A stretch of 64,000 nucleotides of DNA from Azolla caroliniana (lineage: Eukaryota > Polypodiophyta). The notes under the pieces were generated by a model. It saw nothing but the letters and a program-made list of their open reading frames with translations, was not told the origin of the DNA and did no database searches. The DNA lies in assembly GCA_043228905.1 (NCBI GenBank), contig JBHGNT010000007.1, positions 992,001-1,056,000 of the forward strand, given 5' to 3'. Of this stretch, positions 10,387-22,245 are shown in pieces (the stretch's first letter is position 1; the number at the start of each line of letters is the position of its first letter). Made by a program: the position numbers and the translations under genes.

Positions 10387-11377
10387 ATGGCCTCCTACAA
10401 CACTACGAGTGCCAAGAGATGTGATGATCAATCTGAGATGAAGCAATCCTCTGCTCCTAATCGCAAGCATGTTCTCTTGGAAAGCAAGAAGCAGAACACT
10501 TGTGCTGGCTTGATCAATAATCGCACTATTAACCCTAGTCCCGCTGATCATGTAAGCCTCTTCAAAGCTCAGAAGAATCTAGTACCGGACTCATGTAACA
10601 ACAATCCGTCTCAGATCGAAACCCATGGTTCCTCTGTTTCTACTACTAGTGATACCAGATCAAAGGTCACAACAGGATTTCCTGCAGGAAGGTTAGTGCT
10701 GATGATATCCTCTTCTAACTGTCTTCTGTGTTTATAATGTTTTAGGAAGAAATAAACTGAATTTTTCGTTATTTTCATGCGAATGCCCCTTAGTTTTTGT
10801 TATTCTCCCAAATGCCCCTGGGGGGTTTATGTAGAAACTCATATGATGGTCCAATTCATCACCCCCTCTTTCTTTAGCTCTTTTGGGGTGGAAGAAGGGG
10901 TTTGGTGTGTGTATGTCCAAGGGCATTTGGGGTGATAACGGAAATTTAGTTAGAGATTATCCGAAGGGCATTCGGAGAATTGTCGAAGCACATTCCCGGA
11001 AGATGCCTACAACTTCTTCACAAAACAATTTTCATGGAACTTTATAATGGAATTGATGGACACCCTTTTATTAATGCGTTGATGGTAGTAGGTACAATAG
11101 CCCTACAGATAGCCTCATCTCACCCGTCTCCAAAGGATTGCTCAGAAGAGGCAAGACTAGAGCTTATCATTATTTGAGGAGCTCACCTCGTGAGCCCCCA
11201 TCACATGTCTCATTGGTTCCACCCAAGGTACCTACATATATATATATATATATATGTTTTCTTCCTAACAACATTCTATTCCATTAGATGAGGACAAAGG
11301 TCAATAGGTATTATTAACAAAACTCCTATTCTTGTTGTGTGTATGGGCAGGTATTGGACAATTCCTATGACATTTGA
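10387..11377 (+). CDS. Probable three-exon gene, unknown 148-aa protein
   Basis: Predicted exons are 10387-10691, 11113-11227 and 11351-11377. The ATG sits in the good context 'atcATGGCC'. The first frame stays open past a strong donor (GAAG|GTTAGT). An acceptor (GATAG|CC) at 11112 restores an open frame reading 'SLISPVSKGLLRRGKTRAYH', and a second donor (AAG|GTACCT) with acceptor (GGGCAG|GT) leads to a short last exon ending in TGA. Both introns (421 and 123 bp) are GT-AG and phase-consistent. The protein is hydrophilic and Ser/Asn-rich at the N-terminus, basic in exon 2, and has no signal peptide or known domain. I do not recognise it. The alternative is a single-exon 116-aa protein ending at 10737. 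Confidence 0.5.
10765..10987. mobile_element. MITE-like inverted-repeat element in intron 1
   Basis: The arm at about 10765-10821 ('gcgaatgccccttag ... cccaaatgcccctgg') is the imperfect reverse complement of about 10917-10987 ('ccaagggcatttgggg ... agggcattcggagaa'). The pair is interrupted by a small indel and encloses about 95 bp. There is no coding capacity, and the size and shape suit a foldback or MITE insertion. No clear target duplication was found. Confidence 0.5.
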
Positions 11378-12367
11378 CAAAGACTAATGTTGTGGGTTCA
11401 ATTTGTCTCTACAAAATTTGGCCAATCCATAGCTACAACTACCACCACTATTACTAGTATATACTTCTAAAAATGATATGCTTAAATATATATATATATA
11501 TGTCACTGCTCTGGAATCATCAATCAATCAATCATCATCATCAATTAATGATGATCTTTTTGTCTTGCTTTCTTTGAAAGAGAGGACCTTAAAATCACCA
11601 AATATGGGTACTCTATTTTGTAAGAAGTATATTTTGTATAGAAATTGAGATGTTTGGAGCTCTTTCTCTGTAGTGTAAACGCTGAAAAAGATATGTACGA
11701 TTCTAAGTTTGCCTATTCTTCCACGGTTTCTTACTTAGCTTTACACATCAAGCATGGACGAATCGCATGTGCACATATATATGTATATGAACACTACATA
11801 GAGTGCATTGTACAAAATAAGATAAACTTGATTATATAGCAGTCTATAGTGTGAAGATGGAGATTCTCAATTATTGCTTACATGTTACGCGCATAACTAT
11901 AACTTATATCGTGATAATTTTGATTATAGTTTATGCTTATGTGAGGATAAGAGTATGCGTATTGATTTGTGTTAACATGATCATTAATTATGATTCATTC
12001 AGGATGAGGAACAGCTTTGATTAATACTAAAATTTTGACAGATTACAAGTGTCTTGAATAAGAGATTACAAACAACATTCTAGTGCTAGATTGATTAACA
12101 GAGTTACAGACAGCCCTACATTACTATCATGATCACAGTATAAAGTCTACTAATAGGAGGAAGAGGAGGAGGAGGATTGGGAAGCATCCTAACCAAAGGG
12201 CAGAGGAGAATTAAGTAACAATGCAAATGCAGGATGTGAGAGATGCATAATGTTGTATGAGAGACTATACTAATGCTATTGCAGGGAGTAATTACAATAT
12301 GCTGCACATCTGTAGATGGGATGGTTAGCCATGGATGGGATGGGATGGGATGGGAGGATAATGGCAA
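11378..12367. other. Intergenic DNA
   Basis: No gene is recognised. AT repeats lie nearby (11235-11255 within the preceding intron and about 11488-11501). Part of it is the 3' flank of the gene at 10387 and of the gene on the opposite strand ending at 12368. Confidence 0.5.
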
Positions 12368-12763
12368 TCAATGTGGAGCTCCCTTGCCCTTCTCCTGACC
12401 CTGCGAAGGGGCGTTGTGAGGCATGGTCATGGGCATATGATGTGCAGCCTCCGCCGCCGCCGCCATGTCTGGAACGGCAGAGAACTTCTGATCGTTAAGT
12501 GTTGTTGCAAGATCGGGGGGTTCAAGGTGGTAGACATACGGGCTGTAGTCCACCAACGACCTCTGCGGCATCGCCATGGCGGCGGGGCTCGGGCTCGGGC
12601 TAAGGCTAAGGCTAGGGTTAGGGTTAGGGTTAGGGTTCGGGTTAGAGAAGGCGGACTTAGGGCGCGCAGATGCAGCCGTCAACGTTAACAGGAGCACCGT
12701 CACCGTCACCGTCACCGTCATCGTCATGACGGCAGCAGTGAGGGGGCGGCGGGACAGGGCCAT
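12368..12763 (-). CDS. Small putative secreted protein, 131 aa
   Basis: A single frame starts at ATG 12763 and is preceded on this strand by a TATA-like stretch about 30-45 bases upstream. Residues 1-33 form a classical signal peptide: Arg-Arg near the start, a Thr/Val/Leu hydrophobic core, and AASA before a likely cleavage. Next come an Asn-Pro run (NPNPNPNP), a Ser-Pro run, 'DYSPYVYHLEPPD', and a His/Gly/Lys-rich tail ending 'GQEKGKGAPH'. There are no cysteines in the mature part. The size and layout (signal, variable middle, short conserved-looking tail) suit a secreted peptide precursor, but no known hormone motif is convincing. Repeat-derived codons raise the chance of a fortuitous frame. 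Confidence 0.5.
   Translation of the reverse strand: MALSRRPLTAAVMTMTVTVTVTVLLLTLTAASARPKSAFSNPNPNPNPNPSLSLSPSPSPAAMAMPQRSLVDYSPYVYHLEPPDLATTLNDQKFSAVPDMAAAAEAAHHMPMTMPHNAPSQGQEKGKGAPH
12612..12726. repeat. Telomere-like GGGTTA run and ACCGTC run in coding DNA
   Basis: At 12612-12645 the plus strand carries about five GGGTTA-type hexamers, read on the minus strand as Asn-Pro dipeptides. At about 12694-12726 an ACCGTC hexamer repeat is read on the minus strand as the Thr-Val core of the signal peptide. Both have a 6-bp period, so length changes stay in frame. Confidence 0.85.
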
Positions 12764-12828
12764 TATATTATGTATGTATGTATGTATATAGTTTATAAAA
12801 CACAGCTAAATATGTATGTATGTAACGA

Positions 12829-13262
12829 CAAGGATTTTTGCACAACGTAAATAATAAATAATGACAAGGATTTTTTTTTTGAAGTAAGTAAGTAAGTAAG
12901 TAAGTAAGTAATGGATGTACTTAATTACGATTACATTCTCTCTCTGTGTGTGTGTTTATATACATAGTAATGGCAGGCGGCTGCTTTTTTCTTGCGTTTT
13001 TACTCTGCGTTTTTTCGTTGCTTTTATTTATTTATTGTGTATGTGCGTGCGGGTGATTTTTTTATGGGTATGGACTTATAGTGTTTCCGTCCAAAGATAC
13101 TTGGGTAGGTCCACCGACTTAGGCCGCAAAACTTACTCAAGCTTTTTGGGCCCATATTTGCCCATGTTTATTATTTGCGTTATCGAAGTTTTAATTAATT
13201 TACTGCGACCGAACGATTTATATTGCAACCAAATTGGAACTCCCAGCTTTGGAGTGGATAGT
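12829..13262. repeat. Dispersed repeat, copy A (others at 17735 and 49479)
   Basis: It shares with 49479-49775 a run of words in the same order: 'acaaggattttt', '(g)cacaac(g)taaataataa', 'gtgtgtttata', 'gcccatatttt/cccaagtttattatt' and 'tattgcaaccaaattggaactcc'. A shorter version begins unit B at about 17735-17910. A (TAAG)n tract lies at 12883-12911. No coding sequence or clear terminal repeats. It lies just upstream of the small secreted-protein gene. Confidence 0.65.
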
Positions 13263-16200
13263 AGAGAGTAGCACTAAGAGTTAAAGTTATAGTTCACCCA
13301 AATCTCACTGTGTATTCTTGACTAAAATGTCCGTATATGATATATCCTGCAAGCTTAAAATTATGTTTTAACATTGTGCAAATTCTTTCTTTGAAAAAAA
13401 TTAGAACAGTGGGTAGTAAGAGTTATGCATTAATCAAAATCATTATTAGAATTAATTATTGTAGTATCAAAACGAGATTATGATTACTGCAAAATTTAAT
13501 ATGATTAGCATGATAATAACTATTTTCATTTGTGCAAAAAATGGGCATCGGCATCATGAAGAGCTGATTACAAAATCATTAGTATTGTGATTAGGCCTGT
13601 AATTAGTATTTTGGAATAATGACTAGGCACACGCTTGACAAGATGTACTCAAATGTTTCAAATGCACAGATTTTAAATGAAAACCAATGCTTTTAAAGTG
13701 AGCAAAATTGTATTGAAATACTCTAGGGCCATCAAGCCTGTGATCATATTTGACAGTACCTTATGGTGATTTGTAAAAGAATTAGGGTAACATTATCGAT
13801 GTGTGCATGTGCCCACCCCCCTTGTATAAGGTACGTGACATGCAAGAATGGAGGCTCACATTTCATACGAAGTCACTAAATATAACATGGAATGGTGTAA
13901 TAGCAAATATTCCATTTCATTCTATTATGTGCATGATCATGTGACCTAACATGTTGTCTCCATTAGGCGGTACTTTTTCGAATGTCTCATGCCACTCGGT
14001 TTACACAAAGTCCTCATTTAAACTGTTAGTGTTCATCAAATTTAACGTGCATTGCATAATAAATAAGCAAAAAAATTCACCGATACAAAAGAATTATACA
14101 GTCAAAATGCACCACTACTAAAGAAGTGGTAACCTGCTACAACATTATAGTTTTCACAATCCTAAAACCTAATATATAGTTCTTGCAGTAAGGACACTAA
14201 CTACCAAAAGCACACAATTTCGTTTACCCATTTGCAACACAATCAGGTGAAATGGGGACGAATGCACCATCGCAATTTGTTGCCACTCCTGCGTAGTGTG
14301 CTGCAATTGTAAGGAGGTCTTCCACATGCAATGGTGCAAGTCGGCCGGTTGGGGTAAAGATTGCCATAGAAGAGGACATGTAACCATCGCCAGCAGCTTT
14401 CTGATTTATGTCCACTTCACCCACGAGAAGCAATGCCGCATAGGCGTCCTCCTCCAACTCGCCCTTCCATTCTATCGGGATGACTGTGAGTAGTGCTGTA
14501 CGGTTCGAGCACTTACCGTTGGTCAAGCAACCTGCAAGGCTTGTGTTAAGCTCTAGGGTATTGTCGGCAACGTTCAGCAATCCTTCGGCCGATATCACTT
14601 TAATGGGTCCTCGGTGAGCATTGTGTTCCAAGTAGTTGTCGAAACCTGCTTTAACACTCTCCGAAAGTTGCCCATACCCTCTGCTGAATAAGTCTTGCAC
14701 CCTCCTTACCTGTGACACACAGAAAGAATAAGCATGACCTATTATTAGAGTTGCTCTTGAAACAAACTACAAATAAATAAATGAGTCCCTAATGACCCTA
14801 TGGTTATAAACCATGAATTATCCATAATACATACGTACCCTCTTTAGTAAACGTTGGGCCTCCGACTGGAGCTTTCCGGCAGCTTCTTGAAGTCGAAGTA
14901 TGGTCGACTCTTTGGGTAATGGCATAAGGCTAAGCACTTCCTCAACTTCATAGGCAGCTTTCACCACATCCATAATCGTCTCATTCCCAAAGATGTCCGC
15001 ATACTCGAATCCTCGGTGCGCCGCGTTCCTAAATGGATCTAGGAACGAGGCGGAGAAGCGTGATTCGAACTCGCTCGGCTTCAATTTGCTGTCCACAGCC
15101 CCTAAAGCCGCCGACATATCGTGTACCACATTCGCGATGAAGTTGACTCGTGCATTAAACTTGGATGGCTTACATGCCGTCTTCAGCAACTTCACCGCTT
15201 CTTCTGCCGCTGCCCTCACAAGTGTCGTCTCATTGCTATCACGGCAAACTCCATCTATGATAGACATTGCTTGGGCGACTCGATGCCTGCTGTTGCACAT
15301 GGTTGCGACATTCGTGCAAATGGCGGTGGTGGACTGGGACAACTGTGCAAGGCTCGACATCAAGGATTTGTCGACACCTTGTGCATCCACCCACGTTGTG
15401 CCGCTCAGCTGCAGTTGTGCACCATGAGCACCATCATCGGCACTAGCTATGGGCTTGAAAGTTGCGGTGACACAACTGAGCCCCCCTTCATTGCTACTGA
15501 GCTTGAAACTTGTCGTGGCGCCAACTTGCACGTAGGGATGTGCCACCAGTTTGGAGATATTGATGGCTGTGTGAGTGGATCTCCTGTGATAGATGGGCAG
15601 CTTGTGAGCCGATCGGGAGCAAAAATCCCGTTGGGCTGACACTAGGGTAAGAATGATAATATATATTATAAGCTGGATGCCTAGTGCACAATGATGAGCA
15701 ATTCGGTCCATAATGCTAGTGACTAAACTAATTAGGAAGGAAGATATATCTATATAAATGGATAAGGTAGATACTATAGCTTTATGTTAACCTAAAAACT
15801 AGCGATTGCTCTATGGCCTATATAGAACTTGAACCTATACTGTTATATATTCTCTTCTTAATAAAGCTTATGGCTCTATATATAGCCTATGGGGCTCCTA
15901 TGTTGACATACTGATTACATGCTACGAACATTTGGAAATAATATTATATTCACATTATTTCCTACACACGGTTGATATGTGTTCAAAACAACACACATGT
16001 GCTCGTTTTTCACACGTGTAATATGTTATTGTCTGTCCATGCCATTAATCCTGTCCTTTATTCTAACACATGCTAGACTTGTGAATATGCTGATTTGTGG
16101 GTAGATACTTCTCAAATATAATATGAGAATTACATTGAAAAATCATATAGAAATTTGGGCATGGAAATGTTGCTTGAAGTCTTGAAACAAGCACTACCTT

Positions 16201-17720
16201 TTCGTGCACAAGAATTGCTTATCTAGCGATTTTGAATTAAACTTCCCCAAATATAGTGCTCTCATTAGGTCCTCAAATAGAAGAAATATCGATGTATTGA
16301 TAAGGTCAATGGGTTCATTTGGTATTAAGTTTAAAAAACATTGAACAGAGTGTAGTTTTTGAATTGATTAAGGGCTAGTGCAATTCCAGTGCATATATTT
16401 CTAATGCATGCATCGAATTATTATGAACGAATCTATATCGGTAATCTTACCAATCAATGAGAACCATCAAAAGCAACCTACGATTGGAATTGCCGTCATC
16501 GGCTTGTAATGAAGAGCAATGAAGGGAACCTTAGTCGATTCGTAAGAAAATTCATTGGGATCATGGGGGTTCTGAAACCCAATGTTATGACAACTAGTAA
16601 TAACATGATGCCTACTATGTTCTAGTGACATGTGCAAAAGAAACACATCCAAGGAACAATGCTCAAGGTTCTTAAGGCATATCCTAAAGGGTAGTAGACC
16701 TCCACACTTGACCATCCAAGTCAAGTAGCTCTAAATGTAGGAACACGGGAATACCGACCCATTTTATACACCACACATTACCACTACATTGTGGGCTTCA
16801 TAATTCCCTATTCTCTTGTAACCGCGTATCTTAGACCAAAGAAGTCTAGAACTTCTAGGAATACTTATTTATGTATAATATGTATCTCTATTCATTTGTT
16901 TGTTTATTTATTACTTATTTGTTTCTTTCCGTACATTTGAAGAGTGGAGACCTAATATCTCTTGTTCGATCTATCTCATACTACATTGTTTTTATGGTTG
17001 TTTCGAACATGTTTATACATGTATTTGTTTCTCTTCATTTCTCTTCATCCCATTTTCCTCGATTGTGTGATGTGCTCAATTTATCCCGCTTTGCGACATT
17101 GGCCAAGGGTGTCTTACTTGACTTACCATAGGTGGAGATACTATTACCCCTAGCAACACCCATTTTGCAAAATATGGTTTACATAATATTCTAGACATAA
17201 GTGGAAAATGCCCATATTTTTCTACTTCCAAACATGTATTTTTTTGTCTATCAATCTTTATCCTTATTCCAATCCAACTAGTTACATAGAATTTGTTGGG
17301 TAGGTATATCGCAAGTTCTTGCTTTCACTATTGTACATAACCATGATATTTCACACACTTTAAGCTTGGCAGGTAGAGCATATATACACATTTCTCACGA
17401 TTGTCACAAAATTGTTAGATTAACAACCTCCATCTACTCAAAGCATGTGTACTAGAAGTATGTATAGTATATTTACCTATATATATGTATATATTTCAAT
17501 TTATTTTAATATCATGATCAAATGCATGTCCATGCTTCTAGCTCATGTTGTCCTTCACGTCACACAATTTGAGCACGACATAAAACTGAATATTTCTTAG
17601 AAATATTCATGCTAAACTATGTTCCTAGCCTTACCTTGTTATATTGTGTGACAAAGTTATGAGACAAAAAGGGACAATTCAGATATACCCTAATTATTTC
17701 TCTATATGGCTGTGTTGACC
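12836..17720. repeat. Tandem segmental duplication, unit A
   Basis: This unit matches 17730-23220 in order and orientation. It shares the repeat near its start ('acaaggattt ... gaagtaagtaag'), the flank with 'ctttctttgaaaaaaatta', the two-exon secreted-protein gene, its promoter, and a long upstream stretch up to 'gagacaaaaaggga'. It carries the intact gene copy. Confidence 0.85.
14224..15711 (-). CDS. Unknown secreted protein, two exons, 452 aa (unit A, intact)
   Basis: Exon 1 is 15711-14839 and exon 2 is 14709-14224, joined in phase 0 by a GT-AG intron (AGAGG|GTACGT ... TCACAG|GTAAGG). Residues 1-26 are a signal peptide with an Ile/Leu core ending VSA. The mature protein has five N-glycosylation sequons (NIS, NET, NET, NTS, NRT) and about ten cysteines, which points to the secretory route, cell wall or apoplast. 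The N-terminal third looks beta-rich, the middle ('AAEEAVKLLK', 'KLQSEAQRLLKR') helical, and the C-terminus has paired cysteines ('AGCLTNGKC', 'TNCDGAFVPISPDC'). I do not recognise the family and assign no function. A TATA-like stretch precedes the ATG by about 40-50 bases. A diverged, disrupted copy lies 4.5 kb away. Confidence 0.75.
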
Positions 17721-17729
17721 ACTGGATAA
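15712..17729. other. 5' flank of the unit A gene
   Basis: AT-rich, with no coding sequence. It is conserved with 20263-22245 of unit B. Contains 'tttatatagatatat' near the gene start as a possible TATA box. Confidence 0.55.
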
Positions 17730-18330
17730 ATATAATAATAACAAGGATTTATTTGAAGTAAGTAAGGAATGGATGTACTTCTTACGATTATATTCTCTGC
17801 CTCTGCGTTTATATAGTAATTCCGGCCAAAAATAACGCATGGCACTTGGTCTAGCTTTTAGGGCCACCTCCATAACATATTTTGCCCAAGTTTATTATTT
17901 TGAGTTTGTAGATGGTATATGGTGGCTGTGTTTCCATTTTATTTGTGATGCTCTAGTTTTAGTAATTCTTATACTAAAAATCTCAGTGTGTATTCTTCAT
18001 TAAAATGTCCATATATCTATCCTACACGCTTAAAATTATGTTTTTTAACATTTCGCAAATTCTTTCTTTGAAAAAAATTACACGAGTAGGTAGTACGAAT
18101 TATGCATTATTAGAGTTAATTATTGTAATATGAAAACTAGATTATGGTTATCGCAAAATTGTGATTAGGCCTATAATTAGTATTTTGGAATAATGACTAA
18201 GCATGCTTAACGAGATGTTACTCAAATGTTTCAAATGAACTCCAATGTTTTAAAGTGAGAAAAATTGTATTCGAAACACTCTAGATCGATCAAGCCTGTG
18301 ATCGTACTTGACAATACATTATGGCAATTT

Positions 18331-18480
18331 GTGAAGAATTAGGATGTACTACACATTTCGTAACATTGTTGTTGTATGTGTGTGAAGAATTAGGATGTAC
18401 TACATATTTTGTAACATTGTTGTTGTATACGTGTGAAGAATTAGGATGTACTACACATTTCGCAACATGTTGTCTCGATT
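18331..18480. repeat. 51-bp tandem repeat, nearly three copies
   Basis: Copies of 'gtgaagaattaggatgtact...' begin at 18331, 18382 and 18433, an exact 51-bp period, and the last is partial. The matching place in unit A (about 13770) has one diverged copy, so the expansion occurred in unit B. Confidence 0.85.
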
Positions 18481-18748
18481 AGGTTGTATTTTCTTAGAAT
18501 GTCTCATTCCACTCGGTTTACACAAAGTACTCATTTACTGTTGTTAGTTTCATAAATTTTAACATGCATCGCATAATACATAAAAAACAAGTTCACTGAT
18601 ACAAAAAAGAATTATACAGTCAAAATGCACCACTACTAAAGAAGTGGCAACCTGCTACAAGTGTTATAGCTCTCACAATCCTAAACCCTAATATATAGTT
18701 CTTGCACTAGGGGCACTACCTACCATAAAGCACACATAATTTCATGGC

Positions 18749-20262
18749 TTACCAGTTTGCAACACAATTGGGCGAAATGGGGATGAATGCGCCGTTACAG
18801 TTTGTTGTCACTCCGCCGTAGTGTGCTGCAACTGCAAGGAGGTATTCCACATGCAATGGTGCAAGTCAACCGGTCAGGGTAAAGATTGCCATGGAAGAGG
18901 ACATGTAACCATCACCAGCATCTTTCTGATTTATGTCTGCTTCACCCATGAGAAGCAATGCCGCGTGGGTGTCCTTCTCCAACAACTGGCCCTTCCCTTC
19001 GATGGGGATGACCGTGAGTAGTGTCGTACGGTTCGGGCAATTACCGCTGGTCGAGCAACCTGCAAGGCTTGTGTTAAGCTCGAGGGTGTTGTCGCCAATG
19101 TTGAGCAATCCTTCGGCCGTTATCACTTTCGCGGGTCCTCGGTGAGCATCGTGTTCCAAGTAGTTGTCGAAACCCGCTTTAACACTCTCCGAAAGTTGCC
19201 CATATCCTCTGCTCAACAAGTCTTGCACTGTCCTTACCTGTAGCACAGAGAAAGAATAAGCATGACCTATTATTAGATAAGCTCTTCAAACAAACTACAA
19301 ATTAATAAATGTGTGCCTGATGATTCTATTCATACATATAAACCATCATGAATTAATTCTCCATAATACATACATACCATCTTTAGTAGGTGTTGGGCCT
19401 CCGACTGGAGCTTTGCCGCAGCTTCTCGAAGTCCATGTGTGGTCGACGCTTTGGGTAATGGCACAAGGCTAAGCACTTGCTCAACTTCATAGGCCGCCTT
19501 CACCACGTCCACAATCGTGCCATTGCCAAAGATGTCGGCATACTCGAATCCTCGGTGCGCCGCGTTCCTAAATGGATCTAGGAACGTGCCGGAGAAGTCT
19601 GCTGCAAGCTCCTTCAGGTTCAATTTGCTGTCCACACCCCCTAAAGCCACCGACATATCACTCACCACATTCGCGATGAAGTGGACTCGTGCATTAAACT
19701 TGGATGGTTTATATGCCTTCTTCAGCAACTTCACCGCTTCTCCTGCCGCCGTCCTCACGAGTGTCGTCTCGTTGCTATCACGGCTAACTCCATTTATGAT
19801 AGACATTGCTTGGGCGACTCGATGCCTGCTGTTGCACATGGTTGCGACATTTTTGCAAATGGAAATGGTGGACTGGGACAACTGTGCAAGGCTCGACATC
19901 AAGGGTTTGTCGACACCTTGTGCATTCACCCACGCTGTGCCGCTCAATTGCACTTGTGCACCATGAGCACCACCATCGGCTCTAGCTATGGGCTTGAAAG
20001 TTGTGGTAACACAACTGAGCCCAGCTTCATTGCTGCCGAGCTTGAAACTTGTTGTGGAGCTGACTTGCAAGTACGGATGCGCCACCAATTTCGACATGTT
20101 GATGGTTGTGTGCGTGGATATCCTCCCGTGATAGATTGGCTGCTTGTGAGCCGATCAGGTGTAAAATTCCCTCTGGGCCGACACTACCGTAAGAATGGTT
20201 ATTAATATTATAAGTTGGATGCCTAGTGCACAATGGTATACATGATGAGCAATTCGGTCCAT
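18749..20262 (-). pseudogene. Unknown secreted protein, disrupted paralogue (unit B)
   Basis: It has the same structure as the unit A gene: exon 1 20262-19378, exon 2 19237-18749, same intron position (AAGATG|GTATGT ... CTACAG|GTAAGG). It starts with the same 'MDRIAHH' signal peptide, but an in-frame TGA at 20157-20155 replaces the CGA at codon 33 of copy A, and a second TGA at 18868-18866 replaces the CGA of 'TGRLAP' near the end. Reading otherwise stays open, with a 4-codon net gain in exon 1. An internal ATG at 20097 could give a truncated protein without a signal peptide. Most likely a young pseudogene. Both stops are C-to-T changes at CpG. Confidence 0.8.
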
Positions 20263-22245
20263 AATGCTAGTGACTAAACTAATTAGGAAGGAAGATATAT
20301 CTATGTAGATGGATAAGGTAGATACTATAAGCTACTAATTACTCTAAGGCCTGTATAGGACCTATACTGTCATATATGTATTCTCTTCTTAATATATAAG
20401 GTATAACAATTGTGCTATTGCTTGTGTATATAAGACTTGTACCTTTATATTTGTATGTTAATGCTCTCAAACATATACACTTATGCCCAATTAATGCTTT
20501 AAGTAGCTTATATAGGCCTTAAGCTACCTTTATAATTGTATGTTCTTGTTAACATTTGTCACATTATTTCCTACACATGCTTAAGCAGCACACATTTGTT
20601 GGTTTATACACATGTAATATGTTATTGTTTGTCCATGTCTCTCCGGTTCATCTAACATGCTACCAATTATATTCAAAATATTGCCACGCTATCAATCCCG
20701 TCCTTTATTCTAGCACATGCTAGACTCATGAATGTGTTGCTTTGTGGGTAGGTACTTCTCAGATATAATATGAGAGTTACATTGAATTCATATAGAAATT
20801 TGGACATGGAAATGTTGCTTGAATATTTTGAAACAAACACTACTTTTCCTTGCACAAGAATTGCTTATCTAGCGATTTTGAATTAAACTTCCCCAAACAT
20901 AGTGCCCGCATTGGGTCCTTTGATGGAAGAAATATCTATAAGGTCAATGGGTTCATTTGGCATTAAGTTTAAAAAACATTGAACACAATATATTGAAATG
21001 CTTAAGGCCTAGTGCAATTCTAGTGCACATATTTTTAATGTATGCATCGAATTATTATGAACGAATCTATATCGGTAATCTTACCAATCCATGAGAACCA
21101 TCAAAAGCAACCTACTATTGGAATTGCCTTCATCGGCTTGTAATGAAGAGAGATGAAGGGAACCTTAGTCGACTCGTATGAAAATCCATTGGGATCATGG
21201 GGGTTCCAAAACCCAACGTTATGGCAAGTAGTAATAATATTATGCCTTACTATGTTCTAGTGACATGTGCAAAAGAAACACATTACAAGGAACAATACTC
21301 CAGGTTCTTAAGGCATGTCCTAGAGGGTAAACCTCCACACTTGACAATCCAAGTCAAGTAGCTCTAAATGTGGGAAGATGAGAATACCAACCCATTTTAT
21401 ACACCACACATTACCATTACATTCTGGGCTTCATAATTCCCTATTCTCTTATAATCGTGAACTTCTAGGAATACTTATTTATGTATTGTATGTATCTATT
21501 CATTTGTTTGTTTATTTATTACTTATTTGTTTCTTTCCTTACATTTTAAGAGTGGAGACCTAATATCTCTTGTTCGATCCATCTCATACTACATCGTTTT
21601 TATGGTTGTTTCGAACATGTTAATACATGTTTCTTTCTCTTCATTTTTGTTCATCCCATTTTCCTTGATTGTGTGATGTGCTCAATTTATCCCGCTTCGT
21701 GATATTGGCCAAGGGTGTCATATTACTTGACTTGCCATAAGTGGAGATACTATTACCCCTAGTAACACCCATTTTGCAAAACATGGTTTACATAATATTC
21801 CAGACATGAGTGGAAAATGCCCATATTTTTCTTCTTCCAAAAATCTATTTTTTTGTCTATCAATCTTTATCCTTATTCCAAGCCAACGAGGTACATAGAA
21901 TTTGTTGGGTAGGTATATAGCAAGTTCTTGATTTCACTATTGTACATAATGATGATGTTTCACACACTTTAAGCTTGGCATGTGGAGCATATGATACAGA
22001 TTTCTAATGATTGTCACAAAATTGTTAGATTAACAACCTCCATCTACTCAAAGCATGTGTACTAGAAGTATGTATAGTATATTTACCTATATATATGTAT
22101 ATATTGCAATTTATTTTAATATCATGATCAAATGCATGTGTATGTCCCATGTCCATGCTTCTCTCGCTCATGTTGTCCTCCATGTCACACAATTTGAGCA
22201 CAACATAAAAGTGAATATTTCTTAGAAATATTCATGCTAAACTAG

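Noticed and set aside
14993-15639. Plus-strand frames of 144 and 172 codons opposite the secreted-protein gene (and 19517-20205)
   Set aside because: Antisense shadows of a conserved coding exon with signal peptide and splice sites on the minus strand.
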